A stretch of DNA of 64,000 nucleotides, taken from an uncultured Lachnospiraceae bacterium. Lineage in GTDB: Bacteria > Bacillota > Clostridia > Lachnospirales > Lachnospiraceae. The stretch is taken from the NCBI GenBank assembly GCA_910578405.1, contig CAJTQO010000004.1, positions 1 to 64,000 on the forward strand, written 5' to 3'. The notes beneath the pieces were generated by a model, which saw nothing but the letters and a program-made list of their open reading frames with translations, ran no database searches and had not been told where the DNA came from. Below are positions 9,016 to 16,997 of the stretch, piece by piece. The stretch's first letter is position 1; each line of letters begins with the position of its first letter. A program made the position numbers and the translations under genes.

Positions 9016-9597
9016 ATGAAAAACAGAGTAGGAAAAAAGGTATTAGGGGCAGGGATGTTGAGCGTTGCGTGCATCTTGGCATGCGCCTGCGGGAAAGGGA
9101 CGGGGGAGGCCAAAGAGGCTCCTATCCCTTTGGAAGAGGCGGCAAGGCAAGAGGATTGGGAAGACCCGCAAACCAAAGAGCCGGAAATCAGTGGGGAAAA
9201 CGATGGTGAGACAGACATAGCGCGGCAAGGACAGGCGGATGTGGAAAACGCATCCGGGGCATGGATGGACGGCGTTCCTGATATGGAAGGGAAAATTAAG
9301 GAGATTTCCGATGGGCAGATTACCATAATTGAAGCCGCGACCGAGAAGTTGGAAGATGATGCGGAAATTATGGTTCTGCCCAGCGGTGAGGATGATTCCG
9401 AGTTTCATAAGGTGACAGTTACATATAATGAAAATACTTTGTTTAAAATAAAAACCATTTATGAGGGCGGGGCCAGGTTTGAAATGTCAGAGGCAACGGC
9501 GGCGGATTTAGCTTGCGGGCAGTTGGTGGAGGTATGGGGAAGCGATTGGGACGGTTGTGTGGAAGCGAGCCAGATTTGTATTGTGAAAATAGCATAA
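9016..9597 (+). CDS. Putative lipoprotein, DUF5666-like beta domain
   Basis: A 193-residue exported protein. The signal peptide has a positive start (MKNRVGKK), a hydrophobic core and a Cys-containing end (ILACACGKG) that looks like a lipobox, though imperfect. An acidic linker of about 60 residues follows. The last 100 residues form a strand-rich region (GKIKEISDGQITI ... VTVTYNENTLFKI ... DLACGQLVEVWGSD) resembling DUF5666-type beta-barrels. ATG 9016 with GTGAGGTGACTGG is preferred to the upstream TTG. It lies 201 bases after CotH copy 1 and may be its own unit or the last gene of the operon. Function unknown. Confidence 0.7.
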   Translation: MKNRVGKKVLGAGMLSVACILACACGKGTGEAKEAPIPLEEAARQEDWEDPQTKEPEISGENDGETDIARQGQADVENASGAWMDGVPDMEGKIKEISDGQITIIEAATEKLEDDAEIMVLPSGEDDSEFHKVTVTYNENTLFKIKTIYEGGARFEMSEATAADLACGQLVEVWGSDWDGCVEASQICIVKIA

Positions 9598-9729
9598 ACG
9601 GGAAACTTTATTTTGTATAGACGACAATGCAGGGAGGAATCTGGGATGTTGCGCTGGAAGGCGGGCCAGGTTTCTGCCTGCATTCCAGTCAGGCACTGGT
9701 TCGTTTCCTTTCGATGCTTCGTCTGTATT

Positions 9730-9978
9730 TTATTCCGCTAACAGTTCTTCATAGCTGACGTCTAAAACTTTAGCGAAGGTTTTCAATTCAATATCCGTAA
9801 TAAACCTGGCGCCGCTTTCAATGCGCTGGATGGCGTTTTTGTCCAGTTCAATGCCTTCCAGTTGCATTTTGTCTGCCAGGAGTCTTTGGGACACTTTCGG
9901 GTACAGCATTTTGCGGATGCGGGCAATGTTGCTGCCGGATATATTGTTCTTTCCCGAGTTTGCTCTGTTTTTGTACAT
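9730..9978 (-). CDS. XRE-family transcriptional regulator
   Basis: An 82-residue DNA-binding protein, essentially one Cro/CI-type helix-turn-helix domain: SNIARIRKMLYPKVSQRLLADKMQ, then a recognition helix and the closing AIQRIESGARFITDIELKTFAKVLDVSYEELL. RBS (ATATGGAGGTAGACT read on this strand) is directly upstream of the ATG. It is divergent from CotH copy 2 with about 315 bases between, a region holding a promoter for each direction and two matching palindrome-like sites, so it is likely a local repressor of the second gene set. Confidence 0.85.
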   Translation of the reverse strand: MYKNRANSGKNNISGSNIARIRKMLYPKVSQRLLADKMQLEGIELDKNAIQRIESGARFITDIELKTFAKVLDVSYEELLAE

Positions 9979-10022
9979 AGTCTACCTCCATATGTCCATT
10001 CCGTATGGATTTGTGGATTCAT

Positions 10023-10051
10023 ATTATTTTTCCTTTGTTCTTTTCTAACAA
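10023..10051 (-). promoter_or_regulatory. Candidate sigma-A promoter for XRE regulator
   Basis: Read on the minus strand: -35 TTGTTA (complement at 10046-10051), 17-base spacer, -10 AATAAT (complement at 10023-10028). It lies 45 bases upstream of the regulator start. Confidence 0.5.
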
Positions 10052-10071
10052 TGCAAGTACAATGCCGTTTA

Positions 10072-10113
10072 CTTAAGCCTCCCGGAACGTTGCAGTCCAC
10101 CGGGGGGCTTAAG
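10072..10113. repeat. Inverted repeat in XRE/CotH divergent region
   Basis: Arms CTTAAGCCTCCCGG (10072-10085) and CCGGGGGGCTTAAG (10100-10113) pair with one mismatch around a 14-base loop. It sits between the two divergent promoters, so it could insulate them or be a binding site. No T-run follows on either strand. Confidence 0.6.
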
Positions 10114-10187
10114 CAGGCGCCAGGCTTAGTATTTGCGCTGCCTGTGTCTATATATTTACCGCAGCTTTATGGTCAATCATCCATATT

Positions 10188-10207
10188 TTGACATTCACTG
10201 CTTGTCA
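10188..10207. promoter_or_regulatory. Operator-like site 1
   Basis: TTGACATTCACTGCTTGTCA has inverted ends (TGACA ... TGTCA) and shares TTGACAyTCACTnnnTGTC with the site at 10241. Its right half-site overlaps the -35 of the promoter at 10202, the position expected for a repressor. The divergent XRE protein is the obvious candidate binder (inference). Confidence 0.5.
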
Positions 10208-10230
10208 TTTATTACACTATATGATATTAT
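10202..10230 (+). promoter_or_regulatory. Candidate sigma-A promoter for second CotH-VTC-DUF4956 set
   Basis: -35 TTGTCA (10202-10207), 17-base spacer, -10 TATTAT (10225-10230), giving a start near 10237 and a leader of about 57 bases before CotH copy 2. Confidence 0.6.
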
Positions 10231-10240
10231 TAATACTTAG

Positions 10241-10260
10241 TTGACACTCACTAAATGTCG
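10241..10260. promoter_or_regulatory. Operator-like site 2
   Basis: TTGACACTCACTAAATGTCG repeats the pattern of the site at 10188, 53 bases (about five helical turns) downstream. It lies just past the predicted transcription start, so two bound repressors could bracket the promoter. Confidence 0.5.
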
Positions 10261-10293
10261 TTTGAAAAATAATTATTACATAAGGATAGCAGC

Positions 10294-12669
10294 ATGGAAA
10301 AAGAACGTTGGAAAAGGCTGGCTTTGCTTTCGGGCGGTCTTGCCTTGGCGGCAGTCATATGCGGCTACGGCAAAACGCCGGATATTGTCGTCAATGAAGT
10401 CTGCAGCAACAATTTTTCGGCCGGGCATAATGAGAATGGGGAATACGCAGACTGCATTGAATTATATAATCCGGGAAGGTATGCGGTAACTTTGGATGGC
10501 TACTTCCTTACGGACGATGAAAAAGAGCCGGAAAAATATCCTTTAGAGGGGTTTGTGGTTCCGGCCAAAGGGTATACCCTTGTCTGGCTGGATAAAGAGT
10601 GCGGGCTTCGTATTTCCAAGGACGGGGATAGGATTTTTCTGGCAGACGCAAACCGCGGCATTTATCTGGACCAGGCAGTGATTCCTAAACTTTCTTATGA
10701 TACCAGCTATGGCAGGGTAGAAGATGGCAAAGCAAAGTGGTCTATAATGAGCCCTACCTTGGGCAGTGCAAATGACGAAGCGTCGCTTCTGCCTGCTGTT
10801 TCGTTGGAGAAACCGGTATTTGAAACGGAAAGCGGGTTTTATGAAGAGGCTTTTTCACTTCATTTATATTCCCGCAGCGGTGAAAAAATATACTATACTC
10901 TGGATGGCAGTGAACCTGATAAGGATTCTTTTGTTTATGAGGAGCCACTTTGGATAGCGGACAATTCCGGGGAAGAGAATCGGTATGCCAGCCGCAGTGA
11001 CCTGACGCCAACGAAAAGCTATATCCCGGATTTCCCGGTGGATAAGGCGGTGGTGGTGCGGGCAATGTGTTACAATCCTGCTACGGGGCAGGCCAGCGAT
11101 ATTGTGACGCAAACGTATTTCATTGGATATAGACAACGGACAGAATATGCGCAAATGCCAGTTATATCCTTGACGGCGGATCCCGGGGATTTGTTTGATA
11201 ACCAGACAGGAATCTATGGAAACGGCGCAAAATATGAAGAGTATTTGGCTGGAGGTGGCAGGAAGGATGGCGAAATCCTGGATCAGTATCTAGATGAAAA
11301 TGGAGAAACCAAGTTCCGTTATATGGCTTCCAATGCATTTGAAGAGGGCAGGGAATGGGAGCGCAAGGCGGTCATTGCTTATTTTGATGAAAACCGTTCC
11401 CATATTTTCACTCAAAGTGTCGGGATACGCATTGCCGGAAATTCCACTTGCGGCGCGCCGCAGAAGTCTTTAAATGTGTTTGCCAGGGATATCTATGAGG
11501 ATGGGGAAAGCCTTCCCTATGACTTTTTTGGGGAGGGCTATGCCTACTCATCCATAAAATTGCGCAACGGAGGGGGAAATACAGATAAGGTTAAATTTCT
11601 GGACGCTTTTTTGGAGGAAGCTTCCAGGGAAAGGAATATCAGCATACAGGGCGCAAGGCCGTGCGTGGTTTTCCTGAATGGGGAATACTGGGGGATATAT
11701 CATATCCGGGAAAGGTATGATGCACAATATCCGGCGGCGCATTTTGGGTTGGAGCCGGATGGGGTTATGGTCGTTAAAGCCGGCAATGCAGTGACTGCGC
11801 CGAAAGAGACATTGACGGCTTACCAGTATATGATAGATGTGGTTACGGAATGTGAACTGGTTTATGACGACACCTATGCTCTTGCCAGCAGCCTGGTGGA
11901 TATCCAAAGCCTGATTGATTATTGCTGCATTCATCTGTATTTGGACAATCGGGATGTGGCTTTTGGATATAATACCGCTTTGTGGCGTACGGTGCAGGAA
12001 GGGACTGCCTATAGCGATGGGAAATGGCGGTTTATGCTTTATGATATGGATGACTGTATTTTTCCGGACAGCAATGTGTGGGACGGCAGGGAAAACTGGA
12101 TGGCGGAACATCCGCTGTTAAATGAGCCTGCAGTGCTTAGCCTGCTGGAAAATGAAAGTTTCCGGCGGCAGTTTTGCATTTCATTTATGGATATTGCCAA
12201 TGAAACCTTTTCTTATGAAAGGATGCATTCCATGCTGGCTGAGTGGGGCAGCTTATACGAAAGGCAGATTGTGAAAGACCATAAACGTTTTTATGATTCT
12301 GCTTATAGCCGGGAGGATTTTTGGCAGGAGGTTGCAGCGATGGATGATTTCTTCAAAGGGCGGTTTGAGTTTGCCATGGAGAGCCTGGCAAAGACATTTC
12401 AGTTGGAAGGGGAACTTACCAGGGTAAAGGTTGGCGTAAATGACACAGAGGGCGGGATGGTTACTGTGAATACGGCTCCTTTGGAGGAATGCAGCGTCTG
12501 GGAAGGTTATTATTACAGTGATTTTCCGGTAACGGTTATGGCGACTCCAAGGGAAGGTTATCGTTTCGTTTCCTGGCAGGGCGATGTTTCCGGTACGGAG
12601 GCGGAAGTCAGCCTGTCCCTTGAAGATGGCGCGGTTTCCTTACAGGCTGTTTTTGAAAAGGACGCATAA
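10294..12669 (+). CDS. CotH kinase family protein with lamin-tail and chitobiase-like domains (copy 2)
   Basis: A 791-residue exported protein. An N-terminal hydrophobic segment (8-24) is a signal or anchor. Residues about 28-145 form a lamin-tail (LTD) domain (IVVNEVCSNNF ... DCIELYNPGRYAVTLDGYFLTD). Residues about 170-290 resemble the chitobiase C-terminal domain (YYTLDGSEPD ... VVVRAMCYNP). The CotH domain (about 290-690) has GIRIAGNST, KSLNVFARD, FLNGEYWGIYHIRERYD and the acidic active-site-like WRFMLYDMDDCIF. The end (about 710-791) is an InlB-B/Listeria-Bacteroides type repeat (YRFVSWQGDVSG). RBS ATAAGGATAGCAGC. Followed by VTC copy 2 after 24 bases. Differs from copy 1 in domain make-up, so likely a different target. 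Confidence 0.9.
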   Translation: MEKERWKRLALLSGGLALAAVICGYGKTPDIVVNEVCSNNFSAGHNENGEYADCIELYNPGRYAVTLDGYFLTDDEKEPEKYPLEGFVVPAKGYTLVWLDKECGLRISKDGDRIFLADANRGIYLDQAVIPKLSYDTSYGRVEDGKAKWSIMSPTLGSANDEASLLPAVSLEKPVFETESGFYEEAFSLHLYSRSGEKIYYTLDGSEPDKDSFVYEEPLWIADNSGEENRYASRSDLTPTKSYIPDFPVDKAVVVRAMCYNPATGQASDIVTQTYFIGYRQRTEYAQMPVISLTADPGDLFDNQTGIYGNGAKYEEYLAGGGRKDGEILDQYLDENGETKFRYMASNAFEEGREWERKAVIAYFDENRSHIFTQSVGIRIAGNSTCGAPQKSLNVFARDIYEDGESLPYDFFGEGYAYSSIKLRNGGGNTDKVKFLDAFLEEASRERNISIQGARPCVVFLNGEYWGIYHIRERYDAQYPAAHFGLEPDGVMVVKAGNAVTAPKETLTAYQYMIDVVTECELVYDDTYALASSLVDIQSLIDYCCIHLYLDNRDVAFGYNTALWRTVQEGTAYSDGKWRFMLYDMDDCIFPDSNVWDGRENWMAEHPLLNEPAVLSLLENESFRRQFCISFMDIANETFSYERMHSMLAEWGSLYERQIVKDHKRFYDSAYSREDFWQEVAAMDDFFKGRFEFAMESLAKTFQLEGELTRVKVGVNDTEGGMVTVNTAPLEECSVWEGYYYSDFPVTVMATPREGYRFVSWQGDVSGTEAEVSLSLEDGAVSLQAVFEKDA

Positions 12670-12693
12670 AGGGAAGAAAGGCGGTAAAGGGAA

Positions 12694-13401
12694 ATGAAAA
12701 TGTACCGCGTAGAAGATAAATACGACTGTACCGTTCAGGAAATGGTTCAGTTACAGCATCGGTTGAGCATGGCGCTGCGGGCGGATGACAATGAGGAGGA
12801 CGCAAAGGGTTATCAGGTGGCCAGCCTGTATTTTGACGACCTGGCGGATAGCTGTCTGAATGCCACGAAAGAAGGGAGCGACAGACGCTGTAAGTACCGT
12901 ATCCGGATTTATAACGGTTCCTTTGAGACAATTAAACTGGAAGTCAAGGAAAAGAAAGGCAGCCGGATTTGGAAGAAATCACGCCGCATCACAGAGGGAG
13001 AAATGAGACAACTTATATGCGGCCAGTGTATCCAGGCGTATCCTGCGCCTGAGGATCCGGCTTTTTTATTTAACGCGGCGATACAGACAAGGCTTCTTCG
13101 TCCCAAGGTGGCAGTGGCTTATGAGAGGAAAGCATATATTTATGACCCAGGCAATGTACGCATTACGTTTGACCGGAGTGTGAGAGCCAGCCGCCAGGTG
13201 ATGGATTTTGGCGTTCGGGAGATGGTTTATGACGCGCTGCCTGGGCAGGACGCGGTGTTGGAAATAAAGTATGATGAATTGTTGCCTAAATTTATCCAGC
13301 AGCTTTTGGAGTTGGAATCCATGCGCCAGACAGCGTATTCCAAGTATCAGTTGTGCAGAGAACGGTATGAAGCGACGCCTGTCAGTCAATATCTTTTTTG
13401 A
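12694..13401 (+). CDS. VTC-domain polyphosphate polymerase (copy 2)
   Basis: A 235-residue paralogue of the protein at 5427 with the same motif order: YRVEDKYDCT, YQVASLYFDD, RCKYRIRIYN, IKLEVKEKKGS, RPKVAVAYERKAYIY, VRITFDRSVRAS, AVLEIKYDELLPKFI and AYSKYQL. Spacing between motifs is nearly the same as copy 1, but residue identity outside motifs is low, which points to an old duplication or separate acquisition. No SPX or TM segment. Start at 12694 (Met-Lys-Met; the second Met at 12700 is also possible). It lies between CotH copy 2 and DUF4956 copy 2. Confidence 0.88.
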   Translation: MKMYRVEDKYDCTVQEMVQLQHRLSMALRADDNEEDAKGYQVASLYFDDLADSCLNATKEGSDRRCKYRIRIYNGSFETIKLEVKEKKGSRIWKKSRRITEGEMRQLICGQCIQAYPAPEDPAFLFNAAIQTRLLRPKVAVAYERKAYIYDPGNVRITFDRSVRASRQVMDFGVREMVYDALPGQDAVLEIKYDELLPKFIQQLLELESMRQTAYSKYQLCRERYEATPVSQYLF

Positions 13402-13433
13402 AAAATGACAAAAGAAAATAGGAGGGCAAAAGT

Positions 13434-14114
13434 ATGTCGGTAAAGGATGTAATTAAGAACAGTGTATATGAGTCGTTGGGGGGCGGAACTACTATGACGG
13501 TTAGGACAGTGGCGCTGATTTTGCTGGCCGCCTGTCTGCTGGGCGTTTATATCTTTTCGGTGTACAGGCTGTCTGGCAAAAAAGCTTTCTATTCCAAAGA
13601 TTTAAATATGACCATAGCGGGAATGCCGGTAATCGTAGCCGCCATTATGATTGCCATGCAGTCCAACCTGCTGGTTTCCCTTGGGATGGTTGGCGCGCTG
13701 TCCATTGTCCGCTTCCGGAATGCCTTGAAGAATCCGTTGGATTTGCTTTATCTGTTTTGGGCAATCAGCGCCGGGATTATTGTAGGCGTAGGGCTTTATA
13801 TGCTCGCTCTCGCATTATCTTTTCTTATGACGGCCCTTTTATTCCTGGTGGACAGGGCGCCCAGCGCAAAGGCGCCGGAATTGCTTGTGCTGCGCGGGAC
13901 GCAGGCCGGGATTGATTATGCTTCCCTTTATGAAATTATCAAACGCGACTGCAAATATTACAAAGAAAAGGCCCGCTCCACAAGAAACAGCGAAACGGAA
14001 ATTATGATTGAAATACGTACCGGGCAAAAGGAGACGCTGTTACAGGAATTGGGTAAGACTCAGTTTTTCACACAGATAAATTGTATCTCTCATGATGGGG
14101 AATTCCGTATTTAG
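13434..14114 (+). CDS. DUF4956 membrane protein (copy 2)
   Basis: A 226-residue protein with about four TM segments (25-145) and a cytoplasmic C-terminal domain of about 80 residues. LVSLGMVGALSIVRFRNALK matches copy 1 (6186) closely, while the rest is diverged. RBS AGGAGGGCAAAAGT precedes the ATG. It is 32 bases after VTC copy 2 and ends just before a strong hairpin terminator, so it is the last gene of the second set. Confidence 0.88.
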   Translation: MSVKDVIKNSVYESLGGGTTMTVRTVALILLAACLLGVYIFSVYRLSGKKAFYSKDLNMTIAGMPVIVAAIMIAMQSNLLVSLGMVGALSIVRFRNALKNPLDLLYLFWAISAGIIVGVGLYMLALALSFLMTALLFLVDRAPSAKAPELLVLRGTQAGIDYASLYEIIKRDCKYYKEKARSTRNSETEIMIEIRTGQKETLLQELGKTQFFTQINCISHDGEFRI

Positions 14115-14134
14115 CATTCACTCTATCTCTAGGC

Positions 14135-14165
14135 AAAGTGGGGCGATGCGGCATCGCCCCACTTT
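14135..14165. terminator. Bidirectional hairpin terminator
   Basis: A perfect inverted repeat AAAGTGGGGCGATGC / GCATCGCCCCACTTT with one central base, located between the convergent DUF4956 copy 2 and glycoside hydrolase genes. A-rich left and T-rich right ends make it usable from both sides, though the T-run is short. Confidence 0.75.
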
Positions 14166-14237
14166 ATGTGATATTTGCGCAAAATTCAGGTTATACTCCC
14201 TTCCTTTGGCGCAAACATCCTACAGATTGTGACGTAT

Positions 14238-14268
14238 GTCTGCCGGAAAGCAATTTTCAAACACTAGG
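14238..14268. repeat. Short dispersed repeat, copy A
   Basis: GTCTGCCGGAAAGCAATTTT followed by CAAACACTAGG. The first part recurs inverted, and the last part recurs directly, at 16998-17048. It lies in the 3' space between convergent genes. Confidence 0.55.
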
Positions 14269-14275
14269 CCAGGTT

Positions 14276-15865
14276 TTAGGAAGATACTTCCACAATCCGG
14301 ACAGCCATATATGGATGCTGTGGCATTTTAATTTTGGCAATTCCGCTATGGACACCCATGTCGGTGACAGTCATTTCCCAAGTATCAATAAGGTCAACCT
14401 GGAATTTACGTTCTTCCGGAAGATAGAGGTCGCGGTAGGCAGGCTGCATAATTCCAAGGTAGTGGATTTCATAACCGGAGGTATGGGGTGCGAAAGGGGA
14501 TTGCCTGTTTTTGCGTCCTTCGGTTTTTTCCGTAGCGGCAATGCCCACCGTTTCGTCGAAAATGCCATGCCCTTCTTTTAGATATCCGCCTGGGACTTCC
14601 TTTAAAATATCCAGCAGGAACTGAAGCCTGGGGACGCTTTCCCCTTTCAGACGGCCGCCATGTGACCACCAGAGGATGTCATCTTTTGCAAGGAAGGTTT
14701 CCCCATGTCCGCAGTGGCCGCCGCGCAGTGCGCCTTCCCAGAATCTGCGTACTAGCTCTTGGCCGGTAATGTTGCCCCAGCCTAATTCCAGGTTGCCTTC
14801 ATAGCAGATTTCATCCCAAACAATGGGTTTTTTGTATTTCTCCATAAAAAGCCCGGTTTCTTCCGTTGTTTTGTAAAAATCAATCCGCTGCAGGGAGCAA
14901 TGGGTAATCCATGGCCTGCTATGGTCGTAGAAGTCGCCGCAGTTGTGGATGGAACGCAGATGCTGATAGGGGTCTTTCTCTTGGAAAAATGTCCCATACC
15001 TTTCCCAGTCTGCGGTGGACTTTGTCCGGATTAGGTCGTATTCGTTGGCCAGCGACCACCATACATTGCGGTATGCGCCATAGCGGGCGTTCACATAGCG
15101 CAGGTAGCTGTCACAGCTTTTGGCGTCCATCATAATATTACCCCAACGGTCGTAAGGATGCATCAGGATGATGTCAGCTTCCACTCCCATATCGCGCAGT
15201 TGGCGGATCCGTTCATCGTAACGGCGGAAATGAGCCGTATTGGGACGGGTATAGTCAAAAGCAAGGTCGAATTCCGCCTGCTTCATTCCAGGGAAGGTGA
15301 GGCATTCTTCTTTGGCTTTTTTCACAAGGGCCATGTCTAACCCTTCGCCGTGGCCTCGTTCGAAAGGATAGGTCAAAGGCTCTTTGGTATTATATAGATA
15401 ATATTTCGGGAAAAAGCAAAAGCGGATTTTATTAAATGGGCTGTTCTTCAGTGTTTCCAGCGTCTGTTCCTGCAGGCTTTGTGTCTGGTTCGCCCAGGCA
15501 TAGCAGGTGGTTCCAATGGAATAATAGCTGCTGCCGTCTTCATATCTAAGACGCACCTCATCCAGGACACGAACAGGGCCGTGATTTTCTGAGGAAGCGG
15601 GGGATACGGTAAAGCTGCCGCACAATTTGTCCTTTTGCGTCAGTTCGTTTTGGAAAGTTCCTTTGGCTTCATAATGGTAGACGCCTTCAAAAGAAGGCAT
15701 GAAACGGATGCGGTAGGTTCCGTTCCCGTCATAGAATCCCTCCACTGTTTTTTCCTCCCTATCCCCTTTGAAGGTGGCGGAAATTTCATAATCCATAAAA
15801 GGATTTCCTTCCGGTTTCCCTTTTAATTCCAATTCAAATATGTCCCATCGTTCTATGGTTTTCAT
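14276..15865 (-). CDS. DUF5060/DUF4038-type putative glycoside hydrolase
   Basis: A 529-residue cytoplasmic protein (no signal peptide). N-terminal beta domain of DUF5060 type (about 1-90: WDIFELELKGKPEGNPF, a FYDGNGTYRIRFMPSFEG strand pair). A TIM-barrel of DUF4038/GH-like type follows (about 115-420): YSIGTTCYAWANQ, FNKIRFCFFPK, VEADIILMHPYDRWG, YRNVWWSLANEYDL (acid/base-type Asn-Glu) and KPIVWDEICYEG (nucleophile-type Glu). The C-terminus (about 440-529) is a DUF5605-like beta domain. Met at 15865 is chosen because GGAGG lies 5 bases upstream; the frame runs 26 codons further without an RBS. Intracellular location next to lacLM suggests breakdown of imported oligosaccharides. Confidence 0.8.
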   Translation of the reverse strand: MKTIERWDIFELELKGKPEGNPFMDYEISATFKGDREEKTVEGFYDGNGTYRIRFMPSFEGVYHYEAKGTFQNELTQKDKLCGSFTVSPASSENHGPVRVLDEVRLRYEDGSSYYSIGTTCYAWANQTQSLQEQTLETLKNSPFNKIRFCFFPKYYLYNTKEPLTYPFERGHGEGLDMALVKKAKEECLTFPGMKQAEFDLAFDYTRPNTAHFRRYDERIRQLRDMGVEADIILMHPYDRWGNIMMDAKSCDSYLRYVNARYGAYRNVWWSLANEYDLIRTKSTADWERYGTFFQEKDPYQHLRSIHNCGDFYDHSRPWITHCSLQRIDFYKTTEETGLFMEKYKKPIVWDEICYEGNLELGWGNITGQELVRRFWEGALRGGHCGHGETFLAKDDILWWSHGGRLKGESVPRLQFLLDILKEVPGGYLKEGHGIFDETVGIAATEKTEGRKNRQSPFAPHTSGYEIHYLGIMQPAYRDLYLPEERKFQVDLIDTWEMTVTDMGVHSGIAKIKMPQHPYMAVRIVEVSS

Positions 15866-15914
15866 GTTTGCCTCCATTTCCTTTTTGTTTGTCCGGTGTA
15901 TTGTGTTAAATAGT

Positions 15915-15943
15915 ATTATAAAAGAAAAACCGCTTTCTTTCAC
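15915..15943 (-). promoter_or_regulatory. Candidate sigma-A promoter for the glycoside hydrolase
   Basis: On the minus strand: -35 GTGAAA (complement at 15938-15943), 17-base spacer, perfect -10 TATAAT (complement at 15915-15920), about 50 bases before the start codon. Confidence 0.5.
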
Positions 15944-16019
15944 TATAAATTTATGCTTAAATGTTCTATTATATAGGAAACGCCCGCTTCTGTTTTATGG
16001 ATTATCGGCTGATATAGCG

Positions 16020-16048
16020 TTGTGCTTTTCACCAGATTAAGGTATAAT
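16020..16048 (+). promoter_or_regulatory. Candidate promoter for 16128 gene
   Basis: Perfect -10 TATAAT (16043-16048) with a weak -35 TTGTGC (16020-16025) at 17 bases. It would drive the small unknown gene and spmB. Confidence 0.4.
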
Positions 16049-16127
16049 GGTTACAATTAACAAGCAAATGTAGCGGCAGGGAATTTTGATGGAGAGGGCA
16101 GGTATGGGAAAAGGCGGAGAACTCCGG

Positions 16128-16370
16128 ATGACATATTCCGGGCTATTGCTGAAGGATAAAGAGAAAATGGTAAGGGTGTGCTTTGAGCGGGGGAAGAGCG
16201 ACTATGCGGAAGGGATAGTTCCCAGAGGGGAGATTGTAAAGGCATCCGGATTTACGAAAGAAGAAATTGACCAACTTACGGTTTATATCCAGGACAATGC
16301 AACGGATATTATGAAGAAAGCGAAGGATGTAAATTTCCTAAATGACTGGCTGGGCCGTCCCAAAGGCTAA
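16128..16370 (+). CDS. Small conserved-looking hypothetical protein
   Basis: An 80-residue, charged, soluble protein (MTYSGLLLKDKEKMVRVCF ... GFTKEEIDQLTVYIQ ... NFLNDWLGRPKG). The middle part resembles a small helical fold with a VKASGFTKEEIDQL segment. I do not recognise a family. Start at 16128 is favoured by GGCGGAGAACTCCGG; two in-frame Met codons lie upstream (16089, 16104) with weaker signals, so up to 13 extra residues are possible. It precedes spmB by about 80 bases. Confidence 0.6.
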   Translation: MTYSGLLLKDKEKMVRVCFERGKSDYAEGIVPRGEIVKASGFTKEEIDQLTVYIQDNATDIMKKAKDVNFLNDWLGRPKG

Positions 16371-16447
16371 AAAAGAGAAGGAGCAGGAATACATGCCCCA
16401 TTTGGTTAATAAACTGTTTTAAGGGCTTACGGCAGGGGGATGCTGTC

Positions 16448-16981
16448 ATTCTAAACGTTTTATCCAATTTATCCAATATTATTATTCCGGTGGTTATTTT
16501 CTACGTAGTGGCCTATGGGCTGGCGCATAAACAGAATGTTTATGAGGATTTTATCAAAGGGGCAAAGGATGGGATACGGACAGTCGTACAAATTATGCCA
16601 ACTCTTGTCGGATTGATGGTGGCTGTGGGGGTATTGCGCGCATCCGGTTTTCTGACCTTTATCGGGAGTCTGTTCCATGGCATGACTGACCGGATTGGAT
16701 TCCCTTCCGAGTTAGCGCCGTTGGTATTTATAAAAATGTTTTCTTCGTCTGCGGCAACGGGGCTGGTATTGGACGTCTTCCGGACTTACGGGCCGGATTC
16801 CCATATCGGGTTGATTACTTCCATTATGATGAGCTGTACGGAAACCATATTTTACACGATGAGTGTGTATTTTTTGGCGGCAAAAGTAACAAAGACAAGA
16901 CATACGTTAAAGGGCGCTTTGCTGGCCACGTTGGCAGGAATTGCGGCCAGCGTGGTTCTGGCTTCCCGGATGGCCGGCTGA
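16448..16981 (+). CDS. spmB: Spore maturation protein B, start codon unclear
   Basis: An SpmB-family membrane protein (nucleoside-recognition/Gate domain) with motifs QIMPTLVGLMVAVGVLRASG, IGFPSELAPL, FSSSAATGLVLDVFRTYGPDSHIG and MMSCTETIFYTMSVYF. SpmB acts in dehydration of the spore core. Full-length homology begins near 16448 (ILNVLSNLSNIIIPVVIFY), giving about 177 residues, as usual for the family. But no ATG, GTG or TTG lies in frame there: an ATT is at 16448, an ATG at 16440 is one frame off, and the first usable start, GTG 16490, would cut into the first TM segment. A one-base indel or an ATT start is likely. spmA, normally just upstream, is absent. Confidence 0.75.
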   Translation: MLNVLSNLSNIIIPVVIFYVVAYGLAHKQNVYEDFIKGAKDGIRTVVQIMPTLVGLMVAVGVLRASGFLTFIGSLFHGMTDRIGFPSELAPLVFIKMFSSSAATGLVLDVFRTYGPDSHIGLITSIMMSCTETIFYTMSVYFLAAKVTKTRHTLKGALLATLAGIAASVVLASRMAG

Positions 16982-16997
16982 GTATGGGCGGAGCGTA

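Noticed and set aside
9654..9688. Possible terminator hairpin CTGGAA / TTCCAG between lipoprotein and XRE genes
   Set aside because: The stem is short and the inner pairs are irregular, with no T-run, so it is not listed as a terminator.
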